A stretch of 64,000 nt of DNA, taken from positions 62,001 to 126,000 of the forward strand of contig NZ_JAVFJJ010000002.1 of the NCBI RefSeq assembly GCF_030908245.1, written 5' to 3'. The position numbers were made by a program, and so were the translations under genes. The DNA comes from Sinomonas sp. ASV322 (GTDB taxonomy: Bacteria > Actinomycetota > Actinomycetes > Actinomycetales > Micrococcaceae). The first letter of the stretch is position 1. Each line of letters opens with the position of its first letter. The notes below the pieces were generated by a model. It did not search any database. It worked only from the letters and a program-made list of their open reading frames with translations, and had not been told where the DNA came from. Shown in pieces: positions 1-7,676 of this stretch.

Positions 1-698
1 TTCGGGCGGACGCCGAGGGCCTCCATGGCTGCCTTCGAGACGGCTCCGACCGGCTCCGACGGGCCGAGCACGGTGGGCACCATGTCCTGCCACCGCACGG
101 TCTCGTCGATGAGGGCGAGGATCTCGTGGTCGTAGCGCGCGAGGTCGGAGTTGTAGTAGCCCGTGCCGCTGGCTTCGGAGCGATCCGTCGCGTAGCGGCC
201 GGTCAGGCGGAACGTGAGCCAGTCGTGCGGGAGGAGCACGTGGGCCAGCCGGTTGAAGTTCTCCGGCTCATGCGATTTGAGCCAGAACAGCTTGGAGACG
301 GTGAACGCCGCGGTCGGGACCGAACCCGTGCGGTGGGCCCACTCGTCCGCTGGCATCGCATGGCGGAGCGCCTCCATCTCCGGCGCCGTCGTGGTGTCGT
401 TCCACAGCTTCGCGGGGCGGATGACGGCGTCGAAGGCGTCGAGCGCCACGAGACCGTGGCACTGAGCGGCGATGGAGATGGCCCGCACGTCGGTCGCATG
501 GGCGCTCGCGTCCTCGAGGGCTCTGAACCAGGCCCCCACGGTCGCGTCCCACCACGCGGCCGGATCCTGCTCGCTCACGGGCGGCGAGGTGCGCGGATGC
601 GGGGCTGACCCGGAGCCGACGACTGCACCGGTATCGGCGTCGCAGAGGACGACCTTGGTCGACTGCGTCGAGGAGTCGACGCCAGCGATCAACGGCAC
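1..698 (-). CDS. xylB: FGGY-family sugar kinase, xylulokinase-like (3' part outside window)
   Basis: ATP-dependent carbohydrate kinase, probably phosphorylating D-xylulose or a related ketose. About 232 codons are visible; the C-terminal half is cut by the window edge. The start is the GTG at 698, preceded by an AAGGA ribosome site. Seen in the translation: an N-terminal phosphate-binding loop (GVDSSTQSTK), the stretch AAQCHGLVALD, the substrate-contact stretch LWNDTTT, and HDWLTFRLTG followed by TDRSEASGTGYY. These are typical of actinobacterial xylulokinases (family knowledge). It is divergent from a SorC regulator across an intergenic region holding three CTCATTTGAG-type sites, so both genes are probably controlled from there. 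The family is firm; the exact substrate is an inference. Confidence 0.82.
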   Translation of the reverse strand, partial: MPLIAGVDSSTQSTKVVLCDADTGAVVGSGSAPHPRTSPPVSEQDPAAWWDATVGAWFRALEDASAHATDVRAISIAAQCHGLVALDAFDAVIRPAKLWNDTTTAPEMEALRHAMPADEWAHRTGSVPTAAFTVSKLFWLKSHEPENFNRLAHVLLPHDWLTFRLTGRYATDRSEASGTGYYNSDLARYDHEILALIDETVRWQDMVPTVLGPSEPVGAVSKAAMEALGVRP

Positions 699-803
699 GG
701 GAGGTCCTTTCGATCGGGAGGAGGAGCGTCAGCGCCCGAACACTCGAGCCCCAGCGTGGGGGCGAGTGACTCCGGCCACACCTCAAGTATTCGAGAAAAT
801 TGG

Positions 804-850
804 CTCAAATGGCAATGGATGAACTCATTTGAGCTGATCGCTCATTTGAG
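804..850. promoter_or_regulatory. Operator cluster for the first SorC regulator
   Basis: Two perfect copies of CTCATTTGAG lie at 824-833 and 841-850, 17 bp apart. A degenerate copy in reverse orientation (CTCAAATGGC, 8 of 10 matching) lies at 804-813, 20 bp before the first. The cluster sits between the divergent kinase and SorC genes. The same arrangement recurs in mirror image at 1995-2041, which supports a specific regulator, most simply the SorC protein encoded next door. Binding itself is inferred. Confidence 0.7.
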
Positions 851-895
851 TCCCTAGTCGGGTATCTTTGCTGTGACCCGACAGAAGGGATGGCC

Positions 896-1834
896 ATGCC
901 CGTCAGCTCCGGTGAAGGCATTTTGGCCGCGACGGTGGCACAGCGCTACTACGTCGACGGCGATTCCAAGGTGAAGATCGCCGCCGACCTGGGGATCTCG
1001 CGTTTCAGGGTCGCGCGCCTCCTCGAGATCGCGGTTGCCGAGAAGATCGTGCGCTTCACGATCACGGCCCCCCTGGCCCAGAACATCGAGCTCTCGGAGA
1101 TGGTTCGCAAGCGATTCGGGTACCGCCAGGTCATCGTCGTCGATGCGCCCGAGGACGAGTCGGATCCCGCACGCCTGCGTCGCCGCGTGGGCGCGGCGGC
1201 GGCAAGTGTCCTGAGCGATCTCGTGACCGACAAGGACGTGCTCGGCATCGGATGGGGACGCACGATGAGCGCGATGGCCACCGAGCTCACTCATTTGGCG
1301 CCGTGCCCGGTCGTCCAGCTGGGCGGCATGGCCGGCTCCGTGACGGAGAACTCGCTCGAGCTCGTGCGCCGCGTGAGCGAGATCGGCGGCGGGCGAGCCT
1401 ACCCCCTCTTCGTTCCGCTCGTGGTGCGCGACGCCGCTACGGCCGCGGGGCTTCGGAACCAGCCCGGCGTCGAGTCCGCGATGCGCCTCTTCAAGTCGAT
1501 CACGATCGGGGCGGTCGCCGTGGGCAGCTGGGATCCGCCCGAGTCCCAGATGCGGGAAGCGCTCGACCCCGCGGTGCGCGAGATGCTCATGCGCCGCGGC
1601 GTCGCCGCCGAGATCCTGGCGACCCTCATCCGCAAGGACGGCTCCGTCGTCACCGACATCGACGACAGGACGACGGCACTCGACTACGAGGGTCTGCGGC
1701 AGATTCCCGAGCTGATCCTCGTCGCAGCAGGAGCCAACAAGGCGAACGCCATCCGCTCGGCGATCCACGCCGGGCTGGGCACAACCCTCGTGACCGACCG
1801 ATCACTCGCCCGGGCCCTCACGCGCCTGCCCTGA
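896..1834 (+). CDS. SorC/DeoR-type sugar-binding transcriptional regulator
   Basis: About 312 residues, the usual length of SorC-family regulators. An N-terminal helix-turn-helix (roughly residues 15-55, with VKIAADLGISRFRVARLLE) precedes a large sugar-phosphate-binding domain carrying GIGWGRTM and the C-terminal stretch LILVAAGANKANAIRSA. An ATG at 890 is also in frame, but the AGAAGGG ribosome site overlaps it and is correctly spaced for the ATG at 896. It is flanked by two clusters of CTCATTTGAG operators, one in front of itself and the kinase and one in front of the isomerase/transporter operon. It probably controls the locus in response to a phosphorylated sugar. The inducer is unknown. 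Confidence 0.88.
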   Translation: MPVSSGEGILAATVAQRYYVDGDSKVKIAADLGISRFRVARLLEIAVAEKIVRFTITAPLAQNIELSEMVRKRFGYRQVIVVDAPEDESDPARLRRRVGAAAASVLSDLVTDKDVLGIGWGRTMSAMATELTHLAPCPVVQLGGMAGSVTENSLELVRRVSEIGGGRAYPLFVPLVVRDAATAAGLRNQPGVESAMRLFKSITIGAVAVGSWDPPESQMREALDPAVREMLMRRGVAAEILATLIRKDGSVVTDIDDRTTALDYEGLRQIPELILVAAGANKANAIRSAIHAGLGTTLVTDRSLARALTRLP

Positions 1835-1994
1835 GCCCAGCCTCGGCTTCGTGCGCCAGCCCTGACTCTCGTCACGGCACGCGCGCCGCGCTCCCATCCA
1901 CTTGTTGATTCCCAATCAGTCCTTGCCCCGGCGTGCCGCGCCGTCCTCCCGTGTCACCGGCCCAGAAGCGGACTGGAGCGCTGCGAGGCCCTTA

Positions 1995-2041
1995 CTCATT
2001 TGAGCGATACGCTCATTTGAGAGTATCGCTTGTCATCTGAG
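1995..2041. promoter_or_regulatory. Operator cluster in front of the SIS-ABC operon
   Basis: Perfect CTCATTTGAG copies occur at 1995-2004 and 2012-2021 (17 bp apart), with a degenerate copy GTCATCTGAG at 2032-2041 (20 bp further). This is the mirror image of the 20/17 spacing at 804-850. It lies directly upstream of the SIS isomerase gene, so the SorC protein is expected to act here. The rest of the 1835-2101 gap shows nothing else recognisable except the hairpin at 2063-2082. Confidence 0.7.
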
Positions 2042-2062
2042 CTGAGCCGTTCCAATACTTGA

Positions 2063-2082
2063 GCTGTGGCCGAAGCCACAGC
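2063..2082 (+). other. Perfect hairpin in the leader of the SIS-ABC operon
   Basis: GCTGTGGC and GCCACAGC form an 8-bp perfect stem closed by a CGAA tetraloop. It ends two bases before the AGAAGGAAGG ribosome site of the isomerase gene. It may stabilise the 5' end of the transcript or affect initiation; the role is inferred. Confidence 0.5.
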
Positions 2083-2101
2083 ACAGAAGGAAGGTTCAAC
2101 G

Positions 2102-2755
2102 ATGAGCACACCGCAGGCCCACGCCGTCGTCGAGGCCGCACGCTCGTTCATCACGGCGGAAGGCTCGGCCGTTTTGGATATCGCCGAGCAGGTCGACGAG
2201 TCCTTCGTGAAGACCGCGTCCCTCATTTTGAACTGCACCGGGAAGGTTGTCGTCACGGGGGCAGGAACGAGCGGCTTCATCGCCCGACGCGCAGCCCACC
2301 TGCTGTCTGTGTCCGGAACGCCGGCCTTCTTCCTCAACCCCACCGACGGACTCCACGGCTCAATGGGTGCGCTCCGCGCAGACGATGTGATGATCGCGCT
2401 CTCGAAGGGCGGGAACAGCGCCGAGGTCAACGATCTGGTCGAGCGAGTGCAGGGCGAAGGCGTCGACGTCGTCGCCCTCACCTCCACGCCGGGGTCGCGG
2501 CTCGCGCAGCTCGCAGACATCCCCATTCTGCTCCGCCCCTTCCCGGCGGCCGATCCGGGCGGTCTCATCGCCATGGGAAGCACCCTCGCGCACAGCGCGT
2601 GGCTCGACGCTCTGGCCCTCGTCCTCATGCGGGCCCGGCAGTACAGCTGGACGAAGGTGCACTACACGCATCCCGGCGGCGCCGTAGGCCGGCTCGCGAA
2701 ACTCCCCGAACCGGTCGAACCGCTCGACATCCCCAACCTGACCACCGCCGGCTGA
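2102..2755 (+). CDS. SIS-domain sugar-phosphate isomerase, KpsF/GutQ-like
   Basis: A 217-residue single-SIS protein resembling arabinose-5-phosphate isomerases (KdsD/GutQ/KpsF) but without the C-terminal CBS pair. Start is the ATG at 2102, seven bases after AGAAGGAAGG; the upstream in-frame codon at 2066 lies inside the leader hairpin. Seen: the sugar-phosphate loop GAGTSGFIARRAAHLLS, a conserved histidine in GLHGSMGAL, SKGGNSAEV, and the C-terminal HPGGAVGRL with the family's histidine. The lysine that KdsD-type enzymes carry in the first loop is Thr here, and the ISNSGES-type segment is altered, so the substrate probably differs. First gene of an operon with a sugar ABC importer, so it probably isomerises the imported sugar after phosphorylation. 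Confidence 0.78.
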   Translation: MSTPQAHAVVEAARSFITAEGSAVLDIAEQVDESFVKTASLILNCTGKVVVTGAGTSGFIARRAAHLLSVSGTPAFFLNPTDGLHGSMGALRADDVMIALSKGGNSAEVNDLVERVQGEGVDVVALTSTPGSRLAQLADIPILLRPFPAADPGGLIAMGSTLAHSAWLDALALVLMRARQYSWTKVHYTHPGGAVGRLAKLPEPVEPLDIPNLTTAG

Positions 2756-2793
2756 CGCCGCACGCACACCCCATCGAAAACAGAGAGGTTCAC

Positions 2794-3825
2794 ATGAAGA
2801 AGTGGCGCCTTCCGGAAGAAACCGGGATCTTCGCCGTCCTCATCGTCGTGGCGGCGGTGCTCAGCATTATGTCGCCGACGTTCCGCACGCTGGACAACGG
2901 CCTCGTGCTCCTTGTCAACGGCACCGTCATCGCGTTCCTCGCGCTCGGCCAGACCTTCGTGCTGCTCACGGGCGGCATCGACCTGTCCACGGGTGCGAAC
3001 GTCGCGATGACCGGAGTCGTCGGCGCCCTGTTCATGCAGGCCGGGCTGCCGTGGCCTGCCGCAGCGGTGCTCGCGGTCGCCGTCGGAACCCTCCTGGGAG
3101 TCGCGAACGGCCTGCTCATCCACTACCTTCGGATCCCCCCGTTCATCGTGACGTTCTCGACACAGGGCGTCGCCCTCGCGATCCCGCTGATCATCACGGG
3201 CGCCAACTCCGTCGCCGTCAAGGACCCGGGCTTCTCATGGATCGGCCAGGGCCGCATCGCAGGCATCCCGCTCCCCGTGCTCCTCCTCGCGATCGCCGCC
3301 GTCCTCGCCGCCCTGTTCCTCAAGATGACGCGGCCCGGCGTGCACGTCTACGCATACGGCGGCAACAAGGCCGCGGCCCGACTCTCGGGCGTGAACCTGG
3401 CCCGCACCACGGTCCTCGTGTACGCCGTGAGCGGCTTCTGCGGCGGAATGGGCGGACTTATCGCGACATCGCGCCTCATGGTCGGCTTCCCCTCGACCGG
3501 AACGGGCAACGAGCTGTTCTACTCGATCGCCGCGGCCGTCGTCGGCGGCATCTCGCTCTTCGGCGGGACCGGCAGCGTCCTCGGGGCGATGATCGGCGCC
3601 GTCCTCATCGCCGTCGTCTCCAACGGCATGAACGTGCTCAACGTCCAGAGCTACTGGCAGTCGCTTGTCATCGGCCTCATCATCCTCGTCGGCGTCTCGT
3701 TCGACACCCTGCGGCGGTACCGGGCCGGCAAGCCGATCCTCCGCCGCTCGACCGGGGCTACACCCTCCGGACCCGCAGCCTCTGGCTCCCCCTCGACTTC
3801 CCTCTCCGCACAACAGCGCCGCTGA
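2794..3825 (+). CDS. Sugar ABC transporter permease, RbsC family
   Basis: Inner-membrane channel subunit of a ribose-type ABC importer, 343 residues with about eight to ten hydrophobic segments. It starts at the ATG at 2794 after GAGAGG (38 bp beyond the isomerase stop); the longer reading frame upstream belongs to the isomerase gene's shadow. Family features seen: the LTGGIDLSTGANVAMTG stretch in the first third, GGNKAAARLSGV in the middle and the late GGTGSVLGAMIGA segment. Its partner binding protein and ATPase follow in the same operon. Confidence 0.92.
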   Translation: MKKWRLPEETGIFAVLIVVAAVLSIMSPTFRTLDNGLVLLVNGTVIAFLALGQTFVLLTGGIDLSTGANVAMTGVVGALFMQAGLPWPAAAVLAVAVGTLLGVANGLLIHYLRIPPFIVTFSTQGVALAIPLIITGANSVAVKDPGFSWIGQGRIAGIPLPVLLLAIAAVLAALFLKMTRPGVHVYAYGGNKAAARLSGVNLARTTVLVYAVSGFCGGMGGLIATSRLMVGFPSTGTGNELFYSIAAAVVGGISLFGGTGSVLGAMIGAVLIAVVSNGMNVLNVQSYWQSLVIGLIILVGVSFDTLRRYRAGKPILRRSTGATPSGPAASGSPSTSLSAQQRR

Positions 3826-3849
3826 GCGCTACCCCTGAAAGGAAAATCA

Positions 3850-4854
3850 ATGAAGATCCGGTACCCTCTCGGCGCCGCCCTCGCCGTGGGCATGCTCGCC
3901 CTCGGGCTGACGGCATGCTCGAATCCGGCGACCGAAAACGCGCCGGCCGCATCCGGAGGCAGCGCCAAGCTCCCCGCGGGCTGCAGCAAGGACAAGCCGA
4001 CCGTCGGCGTCGCGCTTCCGAACACCGTCAACCCCTACTACGTCTCGATGCAGGACAGCTTCAAGACCAACGGCGCGAGTCTCGGGTTCGACGTCAAGGT
4101 CGCGATCGCCAACGACAGCGACTCGACCCAGCTCTCGCAGATCGATTCGTTCATCCAGCAGGGCGTGTGCGCGGTCGTCCTCAACGCGGTGAACTCGGGC
4201 CCGGGCGCCGCAAGCGTCAAGGCACTCAACGCCGCCGGGATCCCCGTGTTCACGGTCAACGTCATCATCTCCCCCGATGACCTCAAGACCCAGAACGCGT
4301 CGTTCATCCAGTACGTCGGCGCGGATCAGACGGCCGGCGGCACCCAGATGGGCCAGCAGGTTCTCAAGGACCTCGGCGACACCGCGAAAATCGTCGCCGG
4401 AATCATCGGCGACCCGGACCAGATCCCGACCAACCAGCGCGACAAGGGCTTCACGGACGCCATTTCGAAGAACTCGAGCGCGAAGGTCGTCCAGACGGTC
4501 AACGGCAAGATCGACCCGAGCGTGAGCCTCCAGGTCGCGGGCGACCTGCTCCAGGGCCACCCGGACATCAACGTCCTCTTCGCCGACGCCGGCCCGCACG
4601 CCGTGGGCGCGCTCCAGGCGGTCAAGCAGCAGAGCAAGTCCGACAAGGTCAAGGTGTACGCCTTCTGCGCGGCCGATACGACGCTCACAAGCACCTACGC
4701 CGCCTGCGCCGCCCAGGAGCCCGCCGACTACGCGAAGATCGCGCTCCAGAACCTCAAGAAGTACCTCGGCGGCCAGACCGTCGACAAGGAGGTCCTGCAG
4801 CCGCTCAAGGTCTTCGTCAACGGCCAGACGCCAGGCAAGGGCGAAGTCGGCTGA
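3850..4854 (+). CDS. Sugar ABC transporter substrate-binding lipoprotein
   Basis: Extracellular solute receptor of the first importer, 334 residues. A lipoprotein signal ends in LTAC (Cys at about residue 24), followed by a Ser/Ala-rich tether and a periplasmic-binding-protein type 1 fold starting near TVGVALPNTVNPYY. That opening, the DSFIQQGVCAVVLN stretch and the late LFADAGPHAVGALQA stretch match the ribose/galactose-binding family. It starts 24 bp after the permease stop with GAAAGGAAAA as ribosome site. The ligand cannot be read from sequence. Confidence 0.9.
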   Translation: MKIRYPLGAALAVGMLALGLTACSNPATENAPAASGGSAKLPAGCSKDKPTVGVALPNTVNPYYVSMQDSFKTNGASLGFDVKVAIANDSDSTQLSQIDSFIQQGVCAVVLNAVNSGPGAASVKALNAAGIPVFTVNVIISPDDLKTQNASFIQYVGADQTAGGTQMGQQVLKDLGDTAKIVAGIIGDPDQIPTNQRDKGFTDAISKNSSAKVVQTVNGKIDPSVSLQVAGDLLQGHPDINVLFADAGPHAVGALQAVKQQSKSDKVKVYAFCAADTTLTSTYAACAAQEPADYAKIALQNLKKYLGGQTVDKEVLQPLKVFVNGQTPGKGEVG

Positions 4855-4898
4855 CGCTGACCAGCTGAAGCCAGACCGAAGCTAGAAGGGAGACCACC

Positions 4899-6452
4899 GT
4901 GGCCGCAGGACTCATGGTGACCAGCATTTCGAAGACGTACGGACAGACCAAGGCGCTCACCGACGTCAGCCTCGCCATCGAACCGGGCCGCGTGGTCGCC
5001 CTCATCGGGCACAACGGTGCCGGGAAGTCCACGCTCCTGCGTGCGCTTTCCGGCGCCGAGGTGCCGGACACGGGCTCGATTGTCGTGGACGGCGCGGCCG
5101 ACCAGTTCCTGTCCCCGGCCGACGCGACGGCCGTCGGCATTGCCTGCGTCTACCAGGAGCTAAGCCTCATCGGCGAGCTCACCGTGGCCGAGAACCTCTT
5201 CCTCGGCACGGAAGAGACGACCGGCCCGCTGCTGAACCGCAAGGAGATGAACCGCAGGGCCGACGAGCTGTGCAAGGAGTACGGCATCCCCGCTCGGGGT
5301 ACCGACCTCGTCAGCCGGCTTCCGGTCGCGCAGCGCCAGCTGCTCGAGGTGGTCCGCGGCATCAATCGCAATGCCAAGTACCTGCTCCTCGATGAGCCGA
5401 CGACGGCCCTCGAGCAGGAGCAGGTCGAGAACCTCCTCGACATCATCCGTCGGCTCACGGCGGAGCGCGGCCTCGGCGTCCTCCTCGTCGACCACAAGCT
5501 CGACGAAGTGTTCGCGATCGCCGACCACATCGTCGGCCTCTCCAACGGCCGCATCGTCCTCGACAGCCCAGCAGACACCGTCGATCGGCTCAAGGTCATC
5601 GATGCCATCGTCGGCGACCATGCGACGGTCGACGACAGCCTGTTCTCCCACGCCGAGCTGTCCGTCGAGGATCTCGAGGTCATGGACGAGGCGAAGCGCG
5701 AGGACAGGTTCGGCGACGTCGTCCTCGCTGCCGAGCATCTCAGCGGCAACGGCCTCGCGGGCGTGACCCTCGACGTCCATGCGGGCGAGGTTCTCGGCAT
5801 CTACGGGCTCATCGGCGCGGGACGCTCGCGGTTCCTCCGGACGGTCTACGGCGCCGAGCCTGTGGCGCACGGCAGCCTGTCTCTCCTCGGGCGCCCGTAC
5901 GCGCCCAAGCAGCCGTCCGACGCCATCGCGAGCGGCGTCGCGTTCCTCTCCGAGGAGCGCAAGTCCGACGGCTTCATCCCGCAGATGTCGTCCGTCGACA
6001 ACGCCGTGCTTCCGGTCCTGGGGCGTTACATGAAATCCGGCATCCTCAACTGGAAGGCCCTGCGCGGCAGCGCCCGCGAGATCCTGTCCCAGGTGACAAT
6101 CCGCGGCGACATCAGCAACCCCATCACATCGCTCTCGGGCGGCAACCAGCAGAAGGCGCTCTTCGCGCGGGCCACGCTCCAGGGCCCCAAGCTCCTGCTC
6201 CTCGACGAGCCGACCAAGGGCGTCGACATCGGGGCCAAACGCGAGATCCACCGCATCGTCAAGAAGCTCGCACGCGAGCAGAACGTCGCCGTCATCGTCG
6301 TCTCGTCCGAAGAGGAGGAGCTCACGATGCTCGCCGACACCATCGTCGTCTTCCGGCACGGGTCCTGCGACGGCGTGGCCTACCCCCGCAGCGGGATCAC
6401 GCCGGCCGAGCTCCGCGAGCTCGCATGGGCCGAGACGAAAGAATCGGCCTGA
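4899..6452 (+). CDS. Sugar ABC transporter ATPase, tandem-domain RbsA type
   Basis: A 517-residue double ABC ATPase powering the first importer. The N-terminal domain has Walker A GHNGAGKST and Walker B LLLDEPTTALEQ. The C-terminal domain has the altered P-loop GLIGAGRSRF, signature LSGGNQQKALFARA and LLLDEPTKGVDIGAKREI, as in RbsA/MglA. The start is GTG at 4899 behind AGAAGGGAGA. Last gene of the operon; it converges on the second SorC regulator with only 32 bp between, and no clear terminator was seen there. Confidence 0.93.
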   Translation: MAAGLMVTSISKTYGQTKALTDVSLAIEPGRVVALIGHNGAGKSTLLRALSGAEVPDTGSIVVDGAADQFLSPADATAVGIACVYQELSLIGELTVAENLFLGTEETTGPLLNRKEMNRRADELCKEYGIPARGTDLVSRLPVAQRQLLEVVRGINRNAKYLLLDEPTTALEQEQVENLLDIIRRLTAERGLGVLLVDHKLDEVFAIADHIVGLSNGRIVLDSPADTVDRLKVIDAIVGDHATVDDSLFSHAELSVEDLEVMDEAKREDRFGDVVLAAEHLSGNGLAGVTLDVHAGEVLGIYGLIGAGRSRFLRTVYGAEPVAHGSLSLLGRPYAPKQPSDAIASGVAFLSEERKSDGFIPQMSSVDNAVLPVLGRYMKSGILNWKALRGSAREILSQVTIRGDISNPITSLSGGNQQKALFARATLQGPKLLLLDEPTKGVDIGAKREIHRIVKKLAREQNVAVIVVSSEEEELTMLADTIVVFRHGSCDGVAYPRSGITPAELRELAWAETKESA

Positions 6453-6484
6453 CGATGCGTGCCGCTGAGGGCTGCCGCCCGGAC

Positions 6485-7462
6485 TCATGCCAGCGCAAGT
6501 ACCGCGAGGGCGAGCTCGTGATCCGTGACCAGTTCCGTGACGAGCCCCGCGCGGGCCGCGGCTCGGATCGCGGCGGCCTTTGCGGCACCGCCGGCGACGG
6601 CCACGATCCGGGGCACCTTCTTGAGCTGTTCGTAGGGGATCGCGATGCACCGCTCCTGAAGCTCCGGATCGACGAGCTCGCCGTCCTCCCCGATGAGCGT
6701 GCCCGCGACGTCCGCAACGCACCCTCCCGCGATCGCGCGGCTCAGGTCCTCGAGGTCGAGGACGTCGCGGACGGTCGTGTCTGTCGGCGACCAGCTTCCG
6801 ATCGACAAAAGGGCCGTGGTGATCGAGGGATAGAGATCCATCGCAGCGCGGATGTCCGGATGACGGCGGAGCCCTTCCGCCGTCGCACGATCCTGCACGT
6901 ACAGCGGCGCGAACATGGGATAGATGTCTCCTCCCGAGCGCTTCGAAGCATCCCTGACGACTTCGAGGGGCGACGACGAGAGGTCGCCTGCCACGAATCC
7001 CGTGAGCTGGACGACGGACAGCCTCGGCAGATGCTCGAGCTGGCTCGTCGTGGCCTTGAGCGTGCGACCCCACGTGACACCAAGCACCTCGGACGGCCGG
7101 AGGGTCGCACTGAGCAGCCGCGCGGCCGCCGCGCCGATCTGCCGGCGGACATTGTTCGGTTCCCCGTGTGACCTGACGACGTGGCACGCGGCGAGGCCGA
7201 GCGTCTCCCTCAGCCGTTCGCCGAGCGGCGCGTCGGGGAGCCCGGCATCGTTGATCGTGATCGTGACGATCTGCTCCTGGCGGGCGCGCGCCAGCAGACG
7301 CGCGACCTTGAAGCGGGAGATCCCCAGCTTCTCCGCGATGTCGATGCGCGAGATGTCCTCGAGATAGTAGGCCCGGGCGACGGCGGCCAAGAGGCCCCGC
7401 TCGTCGTCGGCCGCTCTATCGAGATCGCTCATATGAGCGCCAAAATCACGATTCTGTGACAT
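6485..7462 (-). CDS. Second SorC/DeoR-type sugar-binding transcriptional regulator
   Basis: About 325 residues, clearly homologous to the regulator at 896-1834: helix-turn-helix with IDIAEKLGISRFKVARLLA, then an effector domain with GVTWGRTL and IVAVAGGAAKAAAIRAA. A TTG at 7507 could extend it by 15 residues, but the ATG at 7462 has GGTGGG six bases upstream and is preferred; a third candidate ATG lies inside the palindrome at 7426-7439. It is divergent from the dehydrogenase-ABC operon at 7677 and probably represses it together with itself, through the CTCATATGAG palindromes at 7426 and 7533. Confidence 0.87.
   Translation of the reverse strand: MSQNRDFGAHMSDLDRAADDERGLLAAVARAYYLEDISRIDIAEKLGISRFKVARLLARARQEQIVTITINDAGLPDAPLGERLRETLGLAACHVVRSHGEPNNVRRQIGAAAARLLSATLRPSEVLGVTWGRTLKATTSQLEHLPRLSVVQLTGFVAGDLSSSPLEVVRDASKRSGGDIYPMFAPLYVQDRATAEGLRRHPDIRAAMDLYPSITTALLSIGSWSPTDTTVRDVLDLEDLSRAIAGGCVADVAGTLIGEDGELVDPELQERCIAIPYEQLKKVPRIVAVAGGAAKAAAIRAAARAGLVTELVTDHELALAVLALA
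7426..7439. promoter_or_regulatory. SorC-type operator inside the regulator's own 5' coding end
   Basis: CGCTCATATGAGCG is a perfect 14-bp palindrome near codon 10 of the second SorC gene. An almost identical site lies at 7533-7544, 106 bp away (about ten helical turns), suggesting looping or cooperative binding across the divergent promoters. Function inferred from symmetry, repetition and position. Confidence 0.6.
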
Positions 7463-7532
7463 ATGTGACCCACCTGACTCCTGGCCGAAACACAAAGCTA
7501 AGCTCAAACATACATCTTTAGGCCAGCAAATT

Positions 7533-7544
7533 GCTCATATGAGC
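7533..7544. promoter_or_regulatory. SorC-type operator upstream of the dehydrogenase-ABC operon
   Basis: GCTCATATGAGC is a perfect palindrome, the second copy of the site at 7426-7439. It differs from the first locus' operator only at the core (TCATATGA instead of TCATTTGA). A half-site-like CTCAAACATAC lies at 7503. The region 7545-7676 otherwise shows only the leader of the dehydrogenase gene. Confidence 0.6.
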
Positions 7545-7676
7545 GACGCGCGCCGCCGTCGGGCTCGTCGAGGAGACCGGATCCCCGAGGCGCGCCACGA
7601 CACGTGCCATACCCACCTCGCGGCAGCAACCAGTCGCTGCCCCGGGCGGCGACGCCATGAGAGGAAGAACAGGAAG

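Noticed and set aside
2059-2793. N-terminal extension of the first permease
   Set aside because: The frame is open but lies antiphase over the SIS gene; the ATG at 2794 has its own ribosome site and begins the normal family N-terminus.
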